Part shown: piece after piece, positions 1 to 7,983 of the stretch | How the letters are laid out: each line of letters starts with the position of its first letter | Position numbering within the stretch: position 1 is the stretch's first letter | NCBI RefSeq assembly: GCF_023227765.1 | Contig: NZ_JALKBZ010000005.1 | Span: forward strand, 1 to 64,000 | Direction: 5' to 3' | Source: Fuchsiella alkaliacetigena | GTDB taxonomy: Bacteria > Bacillota > Halanaerobiia > Halobacteroidales > Acetohalobiaceae | Length of the DNA stretch: 64,000 nt | Notes under the pieces: generated by a model | What the model was told of the DNA's origin: nothing | What the model saw: only the letters and a program-made list of their open reading frames with translations | Databases searched by the model: none | Made by a program: the position numbers and the translations under genes

Positions 1-324
1 CCTTTTTGCTTTTAATTATAGCATCTTAAAGGGAAGAAATTAAATCTATTTTAGAGTTCTTTCTTGCGATTGCCCTGCTGCTTTAACTTAATACATATTT
101 TTCTAGTTGATTTGTTCTTTTATAGATATATTATTGCATTAAAGTTTAAAATATTGGAACCATGAATCAACACTAATGAGCACGAATAAGTTCAAAACAT
201 TAAAGTATTAAATTATTTAAAGGTTTTAGAATACTATAAATAAAGCTTACGCACATGATTAAGTATTAAAAATACTTATTAAGTTAACGTAAATAGTCAA
301 AAGATATACATTTCAACCAATATA
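1..324. other. intergenic region, no gene seen
   Basis: AT-rich stretch at the left window edge. I see no ORF with a ribosome site on either strand. It holds a short inverted repeat (AAGTATT-AAA-AATACTT near 271-290) and, near 180-205, a partial copy of a dispersed intergenic repeat that recurs near 29.5 kb and 46.5 kb. Confidence 0.6.
178..205 (+). repeat. partial copy of dispersed intergenic repeat
   Basis: The segment CACGAATAAGTTCAAAACAT followed by TAAAG matches the segment at 29491-29511 (ATAAGTTCAA-x-ACATTAAA shared) and the reverse strand near 46520-46546. Only this edge of the repeat is recognisable here; the GACTAA units present at the other loci are absent. Confidence 0.45.
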
Positions 325-353
325 AAAAGCCTCAGCTATAAACTGAGGCTTTT
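325..353 (-). terminator. terminator after first ACR3 gene
   Basis: Perfect 11-bp stem AAAAGCCTCAG / CTGAGGCTTTT with a 7-nt loop, starting just beyond the stop codon of the minus-strand carrier gene. The A/T flanks give a U-tract in both directions. Confidence 0.85.
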
Positions 354-357
354 AAAA

Positions 358-1457
358 TTAAGCTGTTAATTTCTCATCATGTTTAAACCAATGTCGAGTT
401 CTATTAGCTATACCCACTATCACTAACATTAAGGGGACTTCTACTAAAATCCCTACCACCGTAGCTAATGCTGCTCCGGAGGTGATTCCGAAAACTGAAA
501 TAGCCGTCGCTACAGCCAATTCAAAGAAATTACTAGCTCCAATCATAGCTGCTGGAGCTGCTACTGGATGTTCTATCTTCAATCCCTTACCTGTTAAATA
601 AACTAAAAAGAAAATGAAGAAAGCTTGAATAGTAATTGGAATAGCAATTATCACTACATGTAAAGGATTATTAATTAAAGCATCTCCCTGGAAAGAGAAA
701 ATGATAATTAAAGTAAGTAATAAGCCGATAATGGTGATATTACTTAATTTTTCAAGGAACACATTTTCGAACCAATCAATTCCTTTGGTTTTAATTAAAT
801 ACTTTCTAGATAAGTAGCCAGCTAATAAGGGTACTACAATATATAAGACTACAGACAGTATAATAGTATTATAAGGAACAGTGAAGTCAGTTACCCCTAA
901 TAACAACATTACAATTGGAGCGTAAGCAAAAACTAGAATCGAATCATCCAAAGCCACCTGTACTAAGGTATAACTAGGATCGCCATCGGTTAAATAACTC
1001 CACACAAAGACCATTGCTGTACAGGGTGCCGAACCTAAGAGAATGGCTCCGGCTATGTACTGATCTGCTAACTGCGGGCCCAAAAACCCACCAAAAACCT
1101 GTCTAAAGAAAAACCAAGCAAAGAAAGCCATAGTGAAGGGCTTAATTAGCCAGTTGCTAATTGTTACCATAGTTAAAGCTTTAGGCCTTTTACCTACTTC
1201 CAATAAACTACTAAAGTCTAATTCCACCATCATCGGATAAATCATAAACCAGATTAAAATAGCTACTGGGATTGAAACCTGAGCATACTCAAATTTACTT
1301 AAAGTATCAGGAACTCCAGGCAAAAATCTACCTATTAAAATTCCAATTCCAATACAGATAGCTACCCAAATTGTAAGATATTTTTCAAAAAAACCTAGTC
1401 CCGCTTCTTTTTCTTTAGCGCTTCTTTTTCTTTAGCGCTTATCTTATCTTGAGTCAT
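358..1457 (-). pseudogene. arsB/acr3: ACR3-family arsenite efflux carrier, frameshifted near its N-terminus
   Basis: Ten-TM arsenite/H+ antiporter of the ACR3 (bile acid/arsenite) superfamily. The conserved Cys in APCTAMVFVWS and the Glu in ASNFFELAVA are present. The only start with a good SD (AGGAGGAAGATA) is the ATG at 1457, but this reads 20 codons and stops. The cause is a 17-bp tandem duplication (1402-1418 and 1419-1435). Deleting one copy restores MTQDKISAKEKEAGLGFFEK and a full-length reading that aligns with the neighbouring paralogue ([13 protein letters not shown]). The downstream frame from 358 to 1323 is intact but lacks the first membrane helix and has no SD of its own. It may be a recent inactivation or an OFF state of a slippage switch. 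Confidence 0.85.
1402..1440 (-). repeat. 17-bp tandem duplication (2.3 copies) inside ACR3 start region
   Basis: The 17-bp unit CGCTTCTTTTTCTTTAG occurs at 1402-1418 and again at 1419-1435, followed by a partial CGCTT. Seventeen is not a multiple of three, so the second copy shifts the carrier gene out of frame; one or four copies would be in frame. Confidence 0.95.
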
Positions 1458-1580
1458 TATTATCTTCCTCCTGTTGTGTTATTTTGTTAATTAAAGTAAA
1501 TTTTATTAATTAAGTAGCTCCCTCCTTCTTAATACTTAATATATTCTAAATACATAGTAAAACAATTATAAGTTGCTTTC

Positions 1581-1604
1581 ATATAAAACTAATTTTATAT
1601 GTTG
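1581..1604 (-). promoter_or_regulatory. putative ArsR-type operator and -10 of first ACR3 gene
   Basis: ATATAAAACTAATTTTATAT has 8-bp inverted arms around CTAA and is followed by GTTG. The same arrangement lies at the second ACR3 promoter. A TATAAT box (1611-1616, minus strand) sits 6 bp upstream, so the palindrome would cover the transcription start. The -35 is weak. The match to ArsR/SmtB operators is by symmetry and position only. Confidence 0.5.
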
Positions 1605-1672
1605 TTGAAAATTATATCCAATAAATATGGTAGCTATCTCCTTAGATAAGTAAATCAATTTAAGTTTAAGTT

Positions 1673-1706
1673 AAAAAGAAAGCAGGGGACTCCCCCACTT
1701 TCTTTT
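1673..1706 (-). terminator. terminator after second ACR3 gene
   Basis: AAAAGAAAG...GGGG / CCCC...CTTTCTTTT stem with a two-base internal mismatch, located between the stop at 1762 and the promoter region of the downstream copy. The rest of 1458-1761 holds the promoter/operator of the first carrier and no gene. Confidence 0.75.
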
Positions 1707-1761
1707 ATTTAAAATTAAAATCTTAAGCTATCTTCAAAAACTTAATTAAGTAATTTTTTAT

Positions 1762-2817
1762 TTAAGAAAGTTCTTTTCTTTTTTGAGGAAACCAATCTTG
1801 AGTTTTTAAACAAAACTGAACTAAAAGTAGCATTATGGGAACCTCGATCAACATACCGGTCACAGCCGCCAAAGTTGCTCCAGAATCAATTCCAAAAAGA
1901 GTTATAGCCATAGCAATAGCTACTTCAAAGTGATTACTAGCTGCTATCTGAGCAGTTGGGGCAGCATCATCATAAGTAAGGCCCAGCTTTTTAGAGCCTA
2001 AATAACCTATTCCAAAGATAGTAAATATCTGAATACTCAATGCAATTAAGACTAGCAGTACTAATGAAGGATTAGCAAGAACAATGCTGGATTGAGGAGC
2101 TACTATTGCTACAATAGTGAACAATAAAGCCGCCGGTGATATATAATGGAGTTTATCAGTAAACTCTTCAAAAGCCTTTTCTCCTTTTTTACTTAATAGT
2201 CTTTTTCTAGTAAGATGTCCCGCTACTAAAGGAAGACCTACATAAGCTAGAACTCCAAAAGCCACCCTAGCAATGGGTACAGGAACATCAGCTACAGGTA
2301 ATAATAAAACTGCCAGTGGACCATAAAGAACAACCATAGTTAAAGAATTAATAGCCACCATTACCACTACATGGCCCATATTTCCTTTAGATAAATAGCC
2401 CCAAACTAAAACCATTGCTGTACAAGGAGCTATTCCAAGCAGAATCATTCCCGCCATAAGTTGACTGCCTATTTCATATCCTACAAACTGACCAAAAATC
2501 ACTCTAAAAAATAGCCAAGCAATAAAGGCCATAGTAAAAGGCTTTACCAACCAGTTAAGAACCAAAGTGATAGTAAGAGGTTTGGCAGATTTACCTGCTT
2601 TAATAATTTCTTCAAAATCTGTTTGCACCATTATCGGGTAGATCATTAAAAATAGAGCAATTGCCACTATAACGGGATAACCAGCGATCTCGAAAGCCTC
2701 AAATAACTCCGTTAGCTGTGGAAAAATCTCTCCTAAAATTAATCCTAAAACTATACAGATTCCAACCCAAAGAGTAAGATATCTTTCAAATAATCCTAAG
2801 TCATGCTCTTCAGACAT
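1762..2817 (-). CDS. arsB/acr3: ACR3-family arsenite efflux transporter
   Basis: Inner-membrane carrier that extrudes arsenite (possibly antimonite) using the proton motive force. The 351 residues are usual for ACR3. The permease signature [13 protein letters not shown] carries the essential Cys at about residue 132, and ASNHFEVAI with its conserved Glu lies in a late helix. About ten hydrophobic segments are visible. The ATG at 2817 follows a GGGGGAA ribosome site. It is the intact paralogue of the frameshifted copy directly downstream, so the cell probably keeps arsenite resistance. A consensus sigma-A promoter and an inverted-repeat operator precede it. No arsR or arsC is visible in the window, so the regulator must be elsewhere. 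Some ACR3 relatives have untested substrates. Confidence 0.88.
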   Translation of the reverse strand: MSEEHDLGLFERYLTLWVGICIVLGLILGEIFPQLTELFEAFEIAGYPVIVAIALFLMIYPIMVQTDFEEIIKAGKSAKPLTITLVLNWLVKPFTMAFIAWLFFRVIFGQFVGYEIGSQLMAGMILLGIAPCTAMVLVWGYLSKGNMGHVVVMVAINSLTMVVLYGPLAVLLLPVADVPVPIARVAFGVLAYVGLPLVAGHLTRKRLLSKKGEKAFEEFTDKLHYISPAALLFTIVAIVAPQSSIVLANPSLVLLVLIALSIQIFTIFGIGYLGSKKLGLTYDDAAPTAQIAASNHFEVAIAMAITLFGIDSGATLAAVTGMLIEVPIMLLLVQFCLKTQDWFPQKRKELS

Positions 2818-2882
2818 TTGAATTCCCCCTTAAGAGTTAAGATTTGATAAAGCTTATATTTTGTTAATAAGTAAAATGTAAG

Positions 2883-2906
2883 ATATAAAAAATAATTTAT
2901 ATGTTG
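2883..2906 (-). promoter_or_regulatory. putative ArsR-type operator of second ACR3 gene
   Basis: ATATAAAAAATAATTTATAT (arms ATATAAA/TTTATAT) followed by GTTG. It matches the copy at 1581-1604 in about 20 of 24 positions and lies 5 bp downstream of the -10 box, where a repressor would block initiation. Confidence 0.55.
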
Positions 2907-2911
2907 CAAAT

Positions 2912-2940
2912 ATTATAACATGCTAATATTATTTAGTCAA
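2912..2940 (-). promoter_or_regulatory. sigma-A promoter of second ACR3 gene
   Basis: TTGACT, 17-bp spacer, TATAAT on the minus strand, ending about 95 bp upstream of the ATG. Confidence 0.85.
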
Positions 2941-2974
2941 TAAGCATCATTTATATTTTTTATTAAATAAAATT

Positions 2975-3004
2975 AAAAGTGCAAGGAATATTCCTTGCAC
3001 TTTT
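2975..3004 (-). terminator. terminator after DUF1540 gene
   Basis: Perfect inverted repeat: AAAAGTGCAAGGAA / TTCCTTGCACTTTT with a TA centre, directly after the stop at 3020. Confidence 0.9.
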
Positions 3005-3019
3005 AATAATCAAATTTAA

Positions 3020-3280
3020 TTATTGATTTGTTCCTCCTTCTCCACGTTCATACTTATCCTGGGGTACAAAAGTTTTACAGTTGCTTTGATAACATTCTGT
3101 AATAGGCGATAATCCCATATCATTAACAATCTGATTAGTCTGCTCTACATCCATTTCGTTAGGAAGTTGCTTTGAGAAATCATCGCTAGTAATTAAAATC
3201 TTATCTGCCACACAAAGATTAGGCTCATCAAACCAGTAGCAGTTTTCTACTGTACAGTGTACATGAGATTTTTGAGTCAT
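3020..3280 (-). CDS. DUF1540 domain protein
   Basis: Small cysteine-rich protein of about 86 residues. The N-terminal half carries the DUF1540 pattern (CTVENCYWF...NLCVADKI) and a later pair (ECYQSNCKTFV), a probable metal-binding fold. DUF1540 proteins are common in spore-forming Clostridia but their function is not settled. The GTG at 3292 overlaps the SD (GGAGTG), so the start is placed at the ATG at 3280, 11 nt after GGAG. It is monocistronic, with its own terminator and spoVT upstream. Another DUF1540-like gene lies at 39345-39494. Confidence 0.8.
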   Translation of the reverse strand: MTQKSHVHCTVENCYWFDEPNLCVADKILITSDDFSKQLPNEMDVEQTNQIVNDMGLSPITECYQSNCKTFVPQDKYERGEGGTNQ

Positions 3281-3384
3281 ATTCAGTTTCACTCCTTCTT
3301 ATAATATTTATTGGATAGCATAAGAATGATTAATTGGATTATCTACTACTATCTTAGCCACTTCTATTCAAAGATAATCATTAA

Positions 3385-3927
3385 TTAAAGACCTAATTTT
3401 TTACTTAAAATCTTAGCTGTAGTTTCAGCTACCTTGCTTTCAAAATCTCCTAACTCTTTTTCTGTTGAAGAAATAATAACCGATCCTAAAACGTCCCCTT
3501 GCTTCATAATCGGTGAAATTAATATGGAACCTAACTCACACTGCTCTCTTTTATCACAGTCTAAGCAGATATCCTCTTCTGTTGCGGAATTAATTAATGT
3601 AGTTCTTCTATTGCTCATTGCTTCTTTAACTCCGGGCCCTACACTGCGATCTATATACTTTTCCATAGCTTCAGAGCTGCCTATAACCTTATCACTATCA
3701 GTAATCATCACCTCACAGTTAGTAGTTTCCACTAAAGTATCAATATAATTTTGAAGCTCACTTAATTCTTCCACTGGACTATACTTCTTCAAAATTACAG
3801 TTTCATCTTGGTCTACAAATATCTCCAGAGTATTTCCATTATCGATCTTCATTTCTTCTCTTATTTCCTTAGGAATTACAACTCTGCCTAGATTATCTAT
3901 TTTTCTAACTATTCCTGTTGCTTTCAT
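3385..3927 (-). CDS. spoVT: stage V sporulation transcription factor SpoVT
   Basis: Regulator of late forespore genes. Residues 1-50 form the AbrB/MraZ swapped-hairpin DNA-binding domain (MKATGIVRKIDNLGRVVIPKEIR) and residues about 55-178 a GAF-like domain, the architecture and length (about 178-180) of SpoVT. Two CxxC-like sets (CLDC...C) occur in the GAF region. The ATG follows AGGAGGTATAATAGCA. In Bacillus, SpoVT modulates the sigma-G regulon; that role here is transferred from the family. Confidence 0.95.
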   Translation of the reverse strand: MKATGIVRKIDNLGRVVIPKEIREEMKIDNGNTLEIFVDQDETVILKKYSPVEELSELQNYIDTLVETTNCEVMITDSDKVIGSSEAMEKYIDRSVGPGVKEAMSNRRTTLINSATEEDICLDCDKREQCELGSILISPIMKQGDVLGSVIISSTEKELGDFESKVAETTAKILSKKLGL

Positions 3928-3955
3928 TGCTATTATACCTCCTATCTTTTTAAAT

Positions 3956-3984
3956 AGTATATGAATTTAAGTAAGTTTTATCAA
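3956..3984 (-). promoter_or_regulatory. promoter of spoVT
   Basis: TTGATA, 17 bp, TATACT on the minus strand. This fits sigma-A with one mismatch per box. The downstream box overlaps CATATACTA, so a sigma-G reading (spoVT is sigma-G dependent in Bacillus) cannot be excluded. Confidence 0.5.
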
Positions 3985-4019
3985 AAATTTAGTAAGGAAA
4001 ATTAAAGTAAAAATAAACA

Positions 4020-4063
4020 AAAAGCAAGCGATACTTGAATAAATACTCTTCTCGCTTACTTTT
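4020..4063 (-). terminator. terminator after DUF1657 gene
   Basis: AAAAGCAAGCGA pairs with TCGCTTACTTTT (one mismatch) across a 20-nt loop, between the stop at 4075 and spoVT. Confidence 0.6.
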
Positions 4064-4074
4064 TATTAGCTCAT

Positions 4075-4281
4075 TTAATTTCCTTGGTATTGAGGTTCCT
4101 CTTGTTTAACATACTCAAATCTACCCTGCAACTGTTGCACGCAGTCTTCTAAATTTTGAGCTAAATTATTATACATTTTACTAGCTTGTTGATCATTGGT
4201 ATCCTGAGCAAAGGTTTTAAACTGACTTTTTAAACCTTCCGCAGTACTTAATGCTTGTTGTAAATCATCTTTAGTAGTCAT
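4075..4281 (-). CDS. DUF1657 domain protein
   Basis: 68-residue acidic helical protein ending in EEPQYQGN, the typical DUF1657 tail, with the family pattern LKSQFKTFAQDTNDQQASKMYNNLAQNLE. DUF1657 genes accompany spore-associated membrane-protein operons in Bacilli and Clostridia. The ATG follows GGGAGGTTAAAGTA. No function is assigned. It appears to be a single-gene unit next to spoVT. Confidence 0.8.
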   Translation of the reverse strand: MTTKDDLQQALSTAEGLKSQFKTFAQDTNDQQASKMYNNLAQNLEDCVQQLQGRFEYVKQEEPQYQGN

Positions 4282-4445
4282 TACTTTAACCTCCCTGATT
4301 TTAGTCTACCAACTCTAATAATTATTATAATAAGAATTAATACTTATTAAGACAGCATTATCCTTGTTAAGATATACTAGTATGAAGATAAAAAGCAATA
4401 AGCATCATAAATATTGAAACAAAGTAATAAAGGAGTTGATCATTA

Positions 4446-4577
4446 ATGAAAATGTTAAAACAAAAATCAAATCTAATATATAAACTAATTAATCAACAAA
4501 TTACCCGCCAAGAATACGTCGAAGCCTTAATTGAACAGCATAATGAATCAACTCAAGATACAGAAATCAATAGTTAA
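4446..4577 (+). CDS. small hypothetical protein (43 aa)
   Basis: Reads MKMLKQKSNLIYKLINQQIT... to ...DTEINS. It has a clear AAGGAG site 10 nt before the ATG. The protein is basic at the N-terminus and acidic at the C-terminus, one predicted helical unit with no membrane segment. Its TAA (4575-4577) interlocks with the TAA of the convergent gene at 4574, so the two genes share TTAA. I do not recognise a family. The SD and codon pattern support a real gene, but at this length conservation is needed to confirm it. Confidence 0.55.
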   Translation: MKMLKQKSNLIYKLINQQITRQEYVEALIEQHNESTQDTEINS

Positions 4578-4771
4578 ACTCCTCTTTCAGCATACTCTTT
4601 TTCATACTCAATAAAGTATTTAAGAGTACTAACTATTCCTTTAATCAGTTGAGGTTCAGATATCTGCTCTAAAAAATCACTATGCTGAGGATTATGAATA
4701 AACTTAACTCCTTCTTGGTCATCCTGCTCATAATTAGAAGTTAAAATTTCACTTCTTATCTCATTAAACAC
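4574..4771 (-). CDS. small hypothetical protein (65 aa or longer)
   Basis: Acidic helical protein (FNEIRSEILTSNY...FIEYEKEYAERGV), family not recognised. From the GTG at 4771 it is 65 residues with a weak AAGGA site. The frame stays open upstream to 4828 and reads KVISFKKELIKQIKEDPDV, which looks coding and follows a perfect AGGAGGTGA. The only start-like codons there are ATT (4828) and ATC (4819). The true start may therefore be a rare AUU/AUC codon adding about 17-20 residues. It converges on the small gene ending at 4577. Confidence 0.6.
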   Translation of the reverse strand: MFNEIRSEILTSNYEQDDQEGVKFIHNPQHSDFLEQISEPQLIKGIVSTLKYFIEYEKEYAERGV

Positions 4772-4946
4772 ATCAGGGTCTTCCTTGATCTGCTTGATTA
4801 ATTCTTTTTTAAAACTGATTACTTTAATTCACCTCCTCTACTTCTGTTCAGTAGTATACTTAACTTTAGCTAAAATAATTAGTAATTAGTAGAAAAAATC
4901 TACTTTCTCCAAAGCTTACAAGTGCAAATTAAGACTATACTCCCGC

Positions 4947-4975
4947 TTGACAAAGCATATATCTGTTGTTATAAT
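4947..4975 (+). promoter_or_regulatory. consensus sigma-A promoter of MATE gene
   Basis: TTGACA, 17 bp, TATAAT, with the start codon about 30 bp downstream. All twelve box positions match consensus, suggesting strong constitutive expression. Confidence 0.9.
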
Positions 4976-5004
4976 CCAGTAGTGCTTTTAAAATGAGGTG
5001 AAAA

Positions 5005-6393
5005 ATGATGACCAAGAAGGAAGAAATCCTTAGGGGAAGTATATTTAAAACTTTAGTAAAGTTATCAGCGCCCATTATTATTGGTATGCTGATGCATACT
5101 ACCTTCAATATTGTTGACACTTATTTCATTAGCCAGTTAGGAACGGACTCCTTAGCTGCTATTAGCTTCACTTTTCCTATATTCATGTTCATAATTGCTA
5201 TTGGTAACGGGATTGCAGTGGGGGGGAGTTCCTTAATTTCTAGATTATTAGGAGCTGGTCAAGAAGAAAAAGCTATTAATACTATTATACATATTATATT
5301 ACTTACCTTATTAATCAGCCTCTTATTTTCAATTGTAGGCCGGATCTTCGCTCACCAAATTTTTAGTTTTATAGGCGCTACTGGTAGTATCAAAGCTTTA
5401 AGCTTAGAATATATGCAAATTATTTTCAGTGGCAGTATCTTCATCTTTATCTTTATTGCTTTCGATGGAATTTTACGCGGTCAAGGAAATATGACTACAG
5501 CTATGTTTAACCTAAGTATTGCTACTGTAATTAATATTGTTCTTGATCCCCTCTTAATCTTTGGCTGGGGGGTATTCCCTGCTTTAGAGATGCAAGGAGC
5601 AGCCTTAGCTACTATTATTGCTCAAGCAATTGCTTCTAGCTGTATCTTAATTTATTTCTTGAAATCAAATAATGTATTACCTATTAAAATTAGCAGCTTT
5701 AAACTTAACTTAAATATAATAACCGAAATTATCAAGATAGGATTTCCAGCTTTTATATCACAAGCTATCTTCTCTGTAGCCTTAGGTTTCTTTAATAAAT
5801 TAGCTAGTATTTTTGGACCAGCTGTTGTAGCTGCCTTCGGCTTAGGCTTTAGGTTGGACTCTATAGCTGTTCTACCCGGAATAGGATTAGCAGCAGCAAT
5901 GATTACTATGATTGGTTATAACTATGGAGCACAGCAATTAGGTAGAGTTAAAGAAATAACTATATTAGGGTTAAAGCTTATCTTTACGGTTATGTCCTTA
6001 ATAGGCTTAGTTTTTTTTATAATCCCCGAATTCTTTATTAAATTTTTTGATTCGAATCCAGAAGTTATTAAATATGGAGTTCAATACTTTCGTTATGTAT
6101 CTCTAAGCTATGGTTTTTTAGGCTTAGGTTTTGTCTCAATTGCCGCCTTACAGGGAATAGGTTATGGAGCACCAGCTTTTTTTAACAACTTAATTAGATT
6201 TGGAATTATCGGCCTTCCTTTATCTTGGTTGCTAGTTACCTTGTTTAACACAAGTCCAGTTGGGATTTGGGTTGGAATGGTAGCTTCTAATCTTGCTTAC
6301 GGAATCATTAGTACTATCTGGTTTTTTGCTAAAATTAGATATGAAAAAAGTTTAAAAGTAACTCAACAGTATTCTGCTGGAGATAGTTACTAA
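5005..6393 (+). CDS. MATE family multidrug/Na+ antiporter
   Basis: Twelve-helix inner-membrane exporter of the multi-antimicrobial extrusion (NorM/DinF-like) family, 462 residues, the usual length. The N-terminus (LRGSIFKTLVKLSAPIIIGM) and two homologous six-helix halves are visible, with family motifs FNIVDTYFISQLGTDSLAAISFTFP and a second-half counterpart near FNKLASIFGPAVVAAFG. It probably couples Na+ or H+ influx to export of cationic compounds; the substrate cannot be read from sequence. Tandem ATGs at 5005 and 5008 follow GAGGTG; either may be used. It stands alone behind a consensus promoter. Confidence 0.9.
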   Translation: MMTKKEEILRGSIFKTLVKLSAPIIIGMLMHTTFNIVDTYFISQLGTDSLAAISFTFPIFMFIIAIGNGIAVGGSSLISRLLGAGQEEKAINTIIHIILLTLLISLLFSIVGRIFAHQIFSFIGATGSIKALSLEYMQIIFSGSIFIFIFIAFDGILRGQGNMTTAMFNLSIATVINIVLDPLLIFGWGVFPALEMQGAALATIIAQAIASSCILIYFLKSNNVLPIKISSFKLNLNIITEIIKIGFPAFISQAIFSVALGFFNKLASIFGPAVVAAFGLGFRLDSIAVLPGIGLAAAMITMIGYNYGAQQLGRVKEITILGLKLIFTVMSLIGLVFFIIPEFFIKFFDSNPEVIKYGVQYFRYVSLSYGFLGLGFVSIAALQGIGYGAPAFFNNLIRFGIIGLPLSWLLVTLFNTSPVGIWVGMVASNLAYGIISTIWFFAKIRYEKSLKVTQQYSAGDSY

Positions 6394-6454
6394 TGACAGT
6401 TCCCTCTCTAGCTGTTATAATAATTTCTGAAATCAAATGAGGGGAGGAACTAAG

Positions 6455-7222
6455 TTGAAAAAAAGAGGCAAGATATTCTTAGTTCTATTGTTAACAGTCA
6501 CTATGCTCTTTACTAACTATATGCTTGCTCAAGCAGCAACTACTCATACTGTTAGAGCTGGAGAATCACTGTGGGGAATTGCGCAAAGATATAATACCAC
6601 AGTGAATCAACTTAAATCGACTAATAACCATTGGTCTGATACGATATTTGTCGGCGATACACTAACAGTGCCTGGTAATGCTCAAACCTATACTGTGCAA
6701 CGTGGAGATACGCTCCAAGCAGTTGCAAATCGCTTTAATATAAGCTTGAGCCAATTAAGAAGTAGTAACGGAATCTGGACAGATATGATCAGAGTAGGCG
6801 ACGTATTAACAATTCCTAACAGTACTACTCAAACTAATAGTCAACAAGCAACAGGTAGCTATTCAAGCCAAGATTTAGACCTGTTGGCCCGTTTAATTTA
6901 CGGAGAGGCTAGAGGTGAAAGCTACGAAGGACAGGTAGCAGTAGGGGCAGTAATTTTGAATAGAGTAGAAAGCCCTGACTTCCCTAATACTGTTCGGGGA
7001 GTAGTTTATCAGTCCTTAGCCTTCGAGGCAATAATGGACGGACAAGCTTATATGCGACCTAATGAGCAAGCTTATAAAGCAGCTAGAGCAGCTTTGAATG
7101 GTTGGGATCCTTCTGGTAATGCACTCTATTTCTATAATCCAAGCGGAGTTCATTCACCTACTAACTGGATCTGGACCCGAACTGTAATTAGAACTATCGG
7201 TAATCACCATTTTGCTGTCTAA
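6455..7222 (+). CDS. LysM-containing SleB-type cell wall hydrolase
   Basis: Secreted hydrolase, likely a spore cortex-lytic transglycosylase. A signal peptide (KKRGKIFLVLLLTVTMLFTNY...AQAA) is followed by two LysM peptidoglycan-binding domains (about residues 31-75 and 78-122) and a C-terminal hydrolase_2/SleB catalytic domain. The domain is recognised by LLARLIYGEARGESYEGQVAVGAVILNRVESPDFPNTV, containing the catalytic Glu of GEARGE. The TTG at 6455 is preferred because GGGGAGG lies 7 nt upstream and it yields a clean signal peptide; the upstream ATG (6437) overlaps that site. SleB in Bacillus degrades cortex muramic-lactam glycan during germination. A partner YpeB is not adjacent. Confidence 0.9.
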   Translation: MKKRGKIFLVLLLTVTMLFTNYMLAQAATTHTVRAGESLWGIAQRYNTTVNQLKSTNNHWSDTIFVGDTLTVPGNAQTYTVQRGDTLQAVANRFNISLSQLRSSNGIWTDMIRVGDVLTIPNSTTQTNSQQATGSYSSQDLDLLARLIYGEARGESYEGQVAVGAVILNRVESPDFPNTVRGVVYQSLAFEAIMDGQAYMRPNEQAYKAARAALNGWDPSGNALYFYNPSGVHSPTNWIWTRTVIRTIGNHHFAV

Positions 7223-7227
7223 AGTAC

Positions 7228-7257
7228 AAACCCGGAAAGGAATTCCTTTCCGGGTTT
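7228..7257. terminator. bidirectional terminator
   Basis: Perfect 30-bp palindrome AAACCCGGAAAGGAA / TTCCTTTCCGGGTTT between the convergent hydrolase and cyclodeaminase genes. Confidence 0.92.
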
Positions 7258-7263
7258 GCTTAT

Positions 7264-7890
7264 TTAACCTATTTTTTCATTAGTAATTCTTAAAACTTCT
7301 TCTTTGAGTTCTTTAGCTTTACTCTTCAGTTCCTTCATTCGTTCTCGTTTTTCCTTAACATACTCTTCATCATCCATAAAAGCTAAATTGATATTAACAT
7401 TTAACTCCGCTGCTTCTAAAGTAGCCCAGGCTTCAATAGCTCCTACACCTGCATCACTTACTGCGTGTGTATTTCCTTTTTTAGCCGCAATTAAAGCTTG
7501 ATCTAGAATTTCAATGCTTTTTTCAGCCATAGCAAAAGGGACTTCCGTAGCTCTAATAGAAGCTTCACCCAAAGCTTCATTCCTTTTTTTCTTTTCAGCC
7601 TCGCTATCCTTAGGCATTTGCAAAGCTTCCATATAACTATTAAAGGCTTCAATATCTTCATCAACTAAATCTAAATAATCGTCCTTTAAAGCTTTAGTAG
7701 TTTCAATCAGCTCTTCCATTTCCGCTTGCACATCAGCATAGTCATCTTTTCCCACTGTTAAGGAGCCTACCATACAAGTAGCAACTGCTCCCAAAGCACC
7801 ACTTAAAGCAGCTGCACTTCCACCACCAGGTGCTGGTTTGCTAGAAGCAAAGTCCTCCATAAACTCATCAATTTCCTGATTTCTGATCAT
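7264..7890 (-). CDS. cyclodeaminase/cyclohydrolase family protein
   Basis: Folate one-carbon enzyme of the FTCD_C/FchA family, 208 residues. It carries the diagnostic KPAPGGGSAAALSGALGAV at about residues 19-37 and the SDAGVGA segment later. Members are formimino-THF cyclodeaminases or methenyl-THF cyclohydrolases (5,10-methenyl-THF to 10-formyl-THF); which reaction applies is not determinable here. The ATG at 7890 is 8 nt after GAGGAGG; a TTG one codon upstream is less likely. No folate gene neighbours it. Confidence 0.85.
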   Translation of the reverse strand: MIRNQEIDEFMEDFASSKPAPGGGSAAALSGALGAVATCMVGSLTVGKDDYADVQAEMEELIETTKALKDDYLDLVDEDIEAFNSYMEALQMPKDSEAEKKKRNEALGEASIRATEVPFAMAEKSIEILDQALIAAKKGNTHAVSDAGVGAIEAWATLEAAELNVNINLAFMDDEEYVKEKRERMKELKSKAKELKEEVLRITNEKIG

Positions 7891-7983
7891 CAATTATTCC
7901 TCCTCTTAGAAAATTAAGTGCCATTTATATTTTTCTGCAATTTAGAATAATTATCCTGCTTAAAAGTATATCTTTTCGCTTAT

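Noticed and set aside
3434-3748. Open frame on the plus strand opposite spoVT
   Set aside because: No ribosome site, Ser/Leu-rich composition typical of an antisense shadow, and spoVT is unmistakable on the other strand. The same reasoning removes plus-strand frames opposite cadA, thiM, glgC, glgA, the recombinases and ispH-rpsA.
4935-5120. Minus-strand frame over the MATE promoter
   Set aside because: It overlaps a consensus promoter and the MATE start and has no SD.
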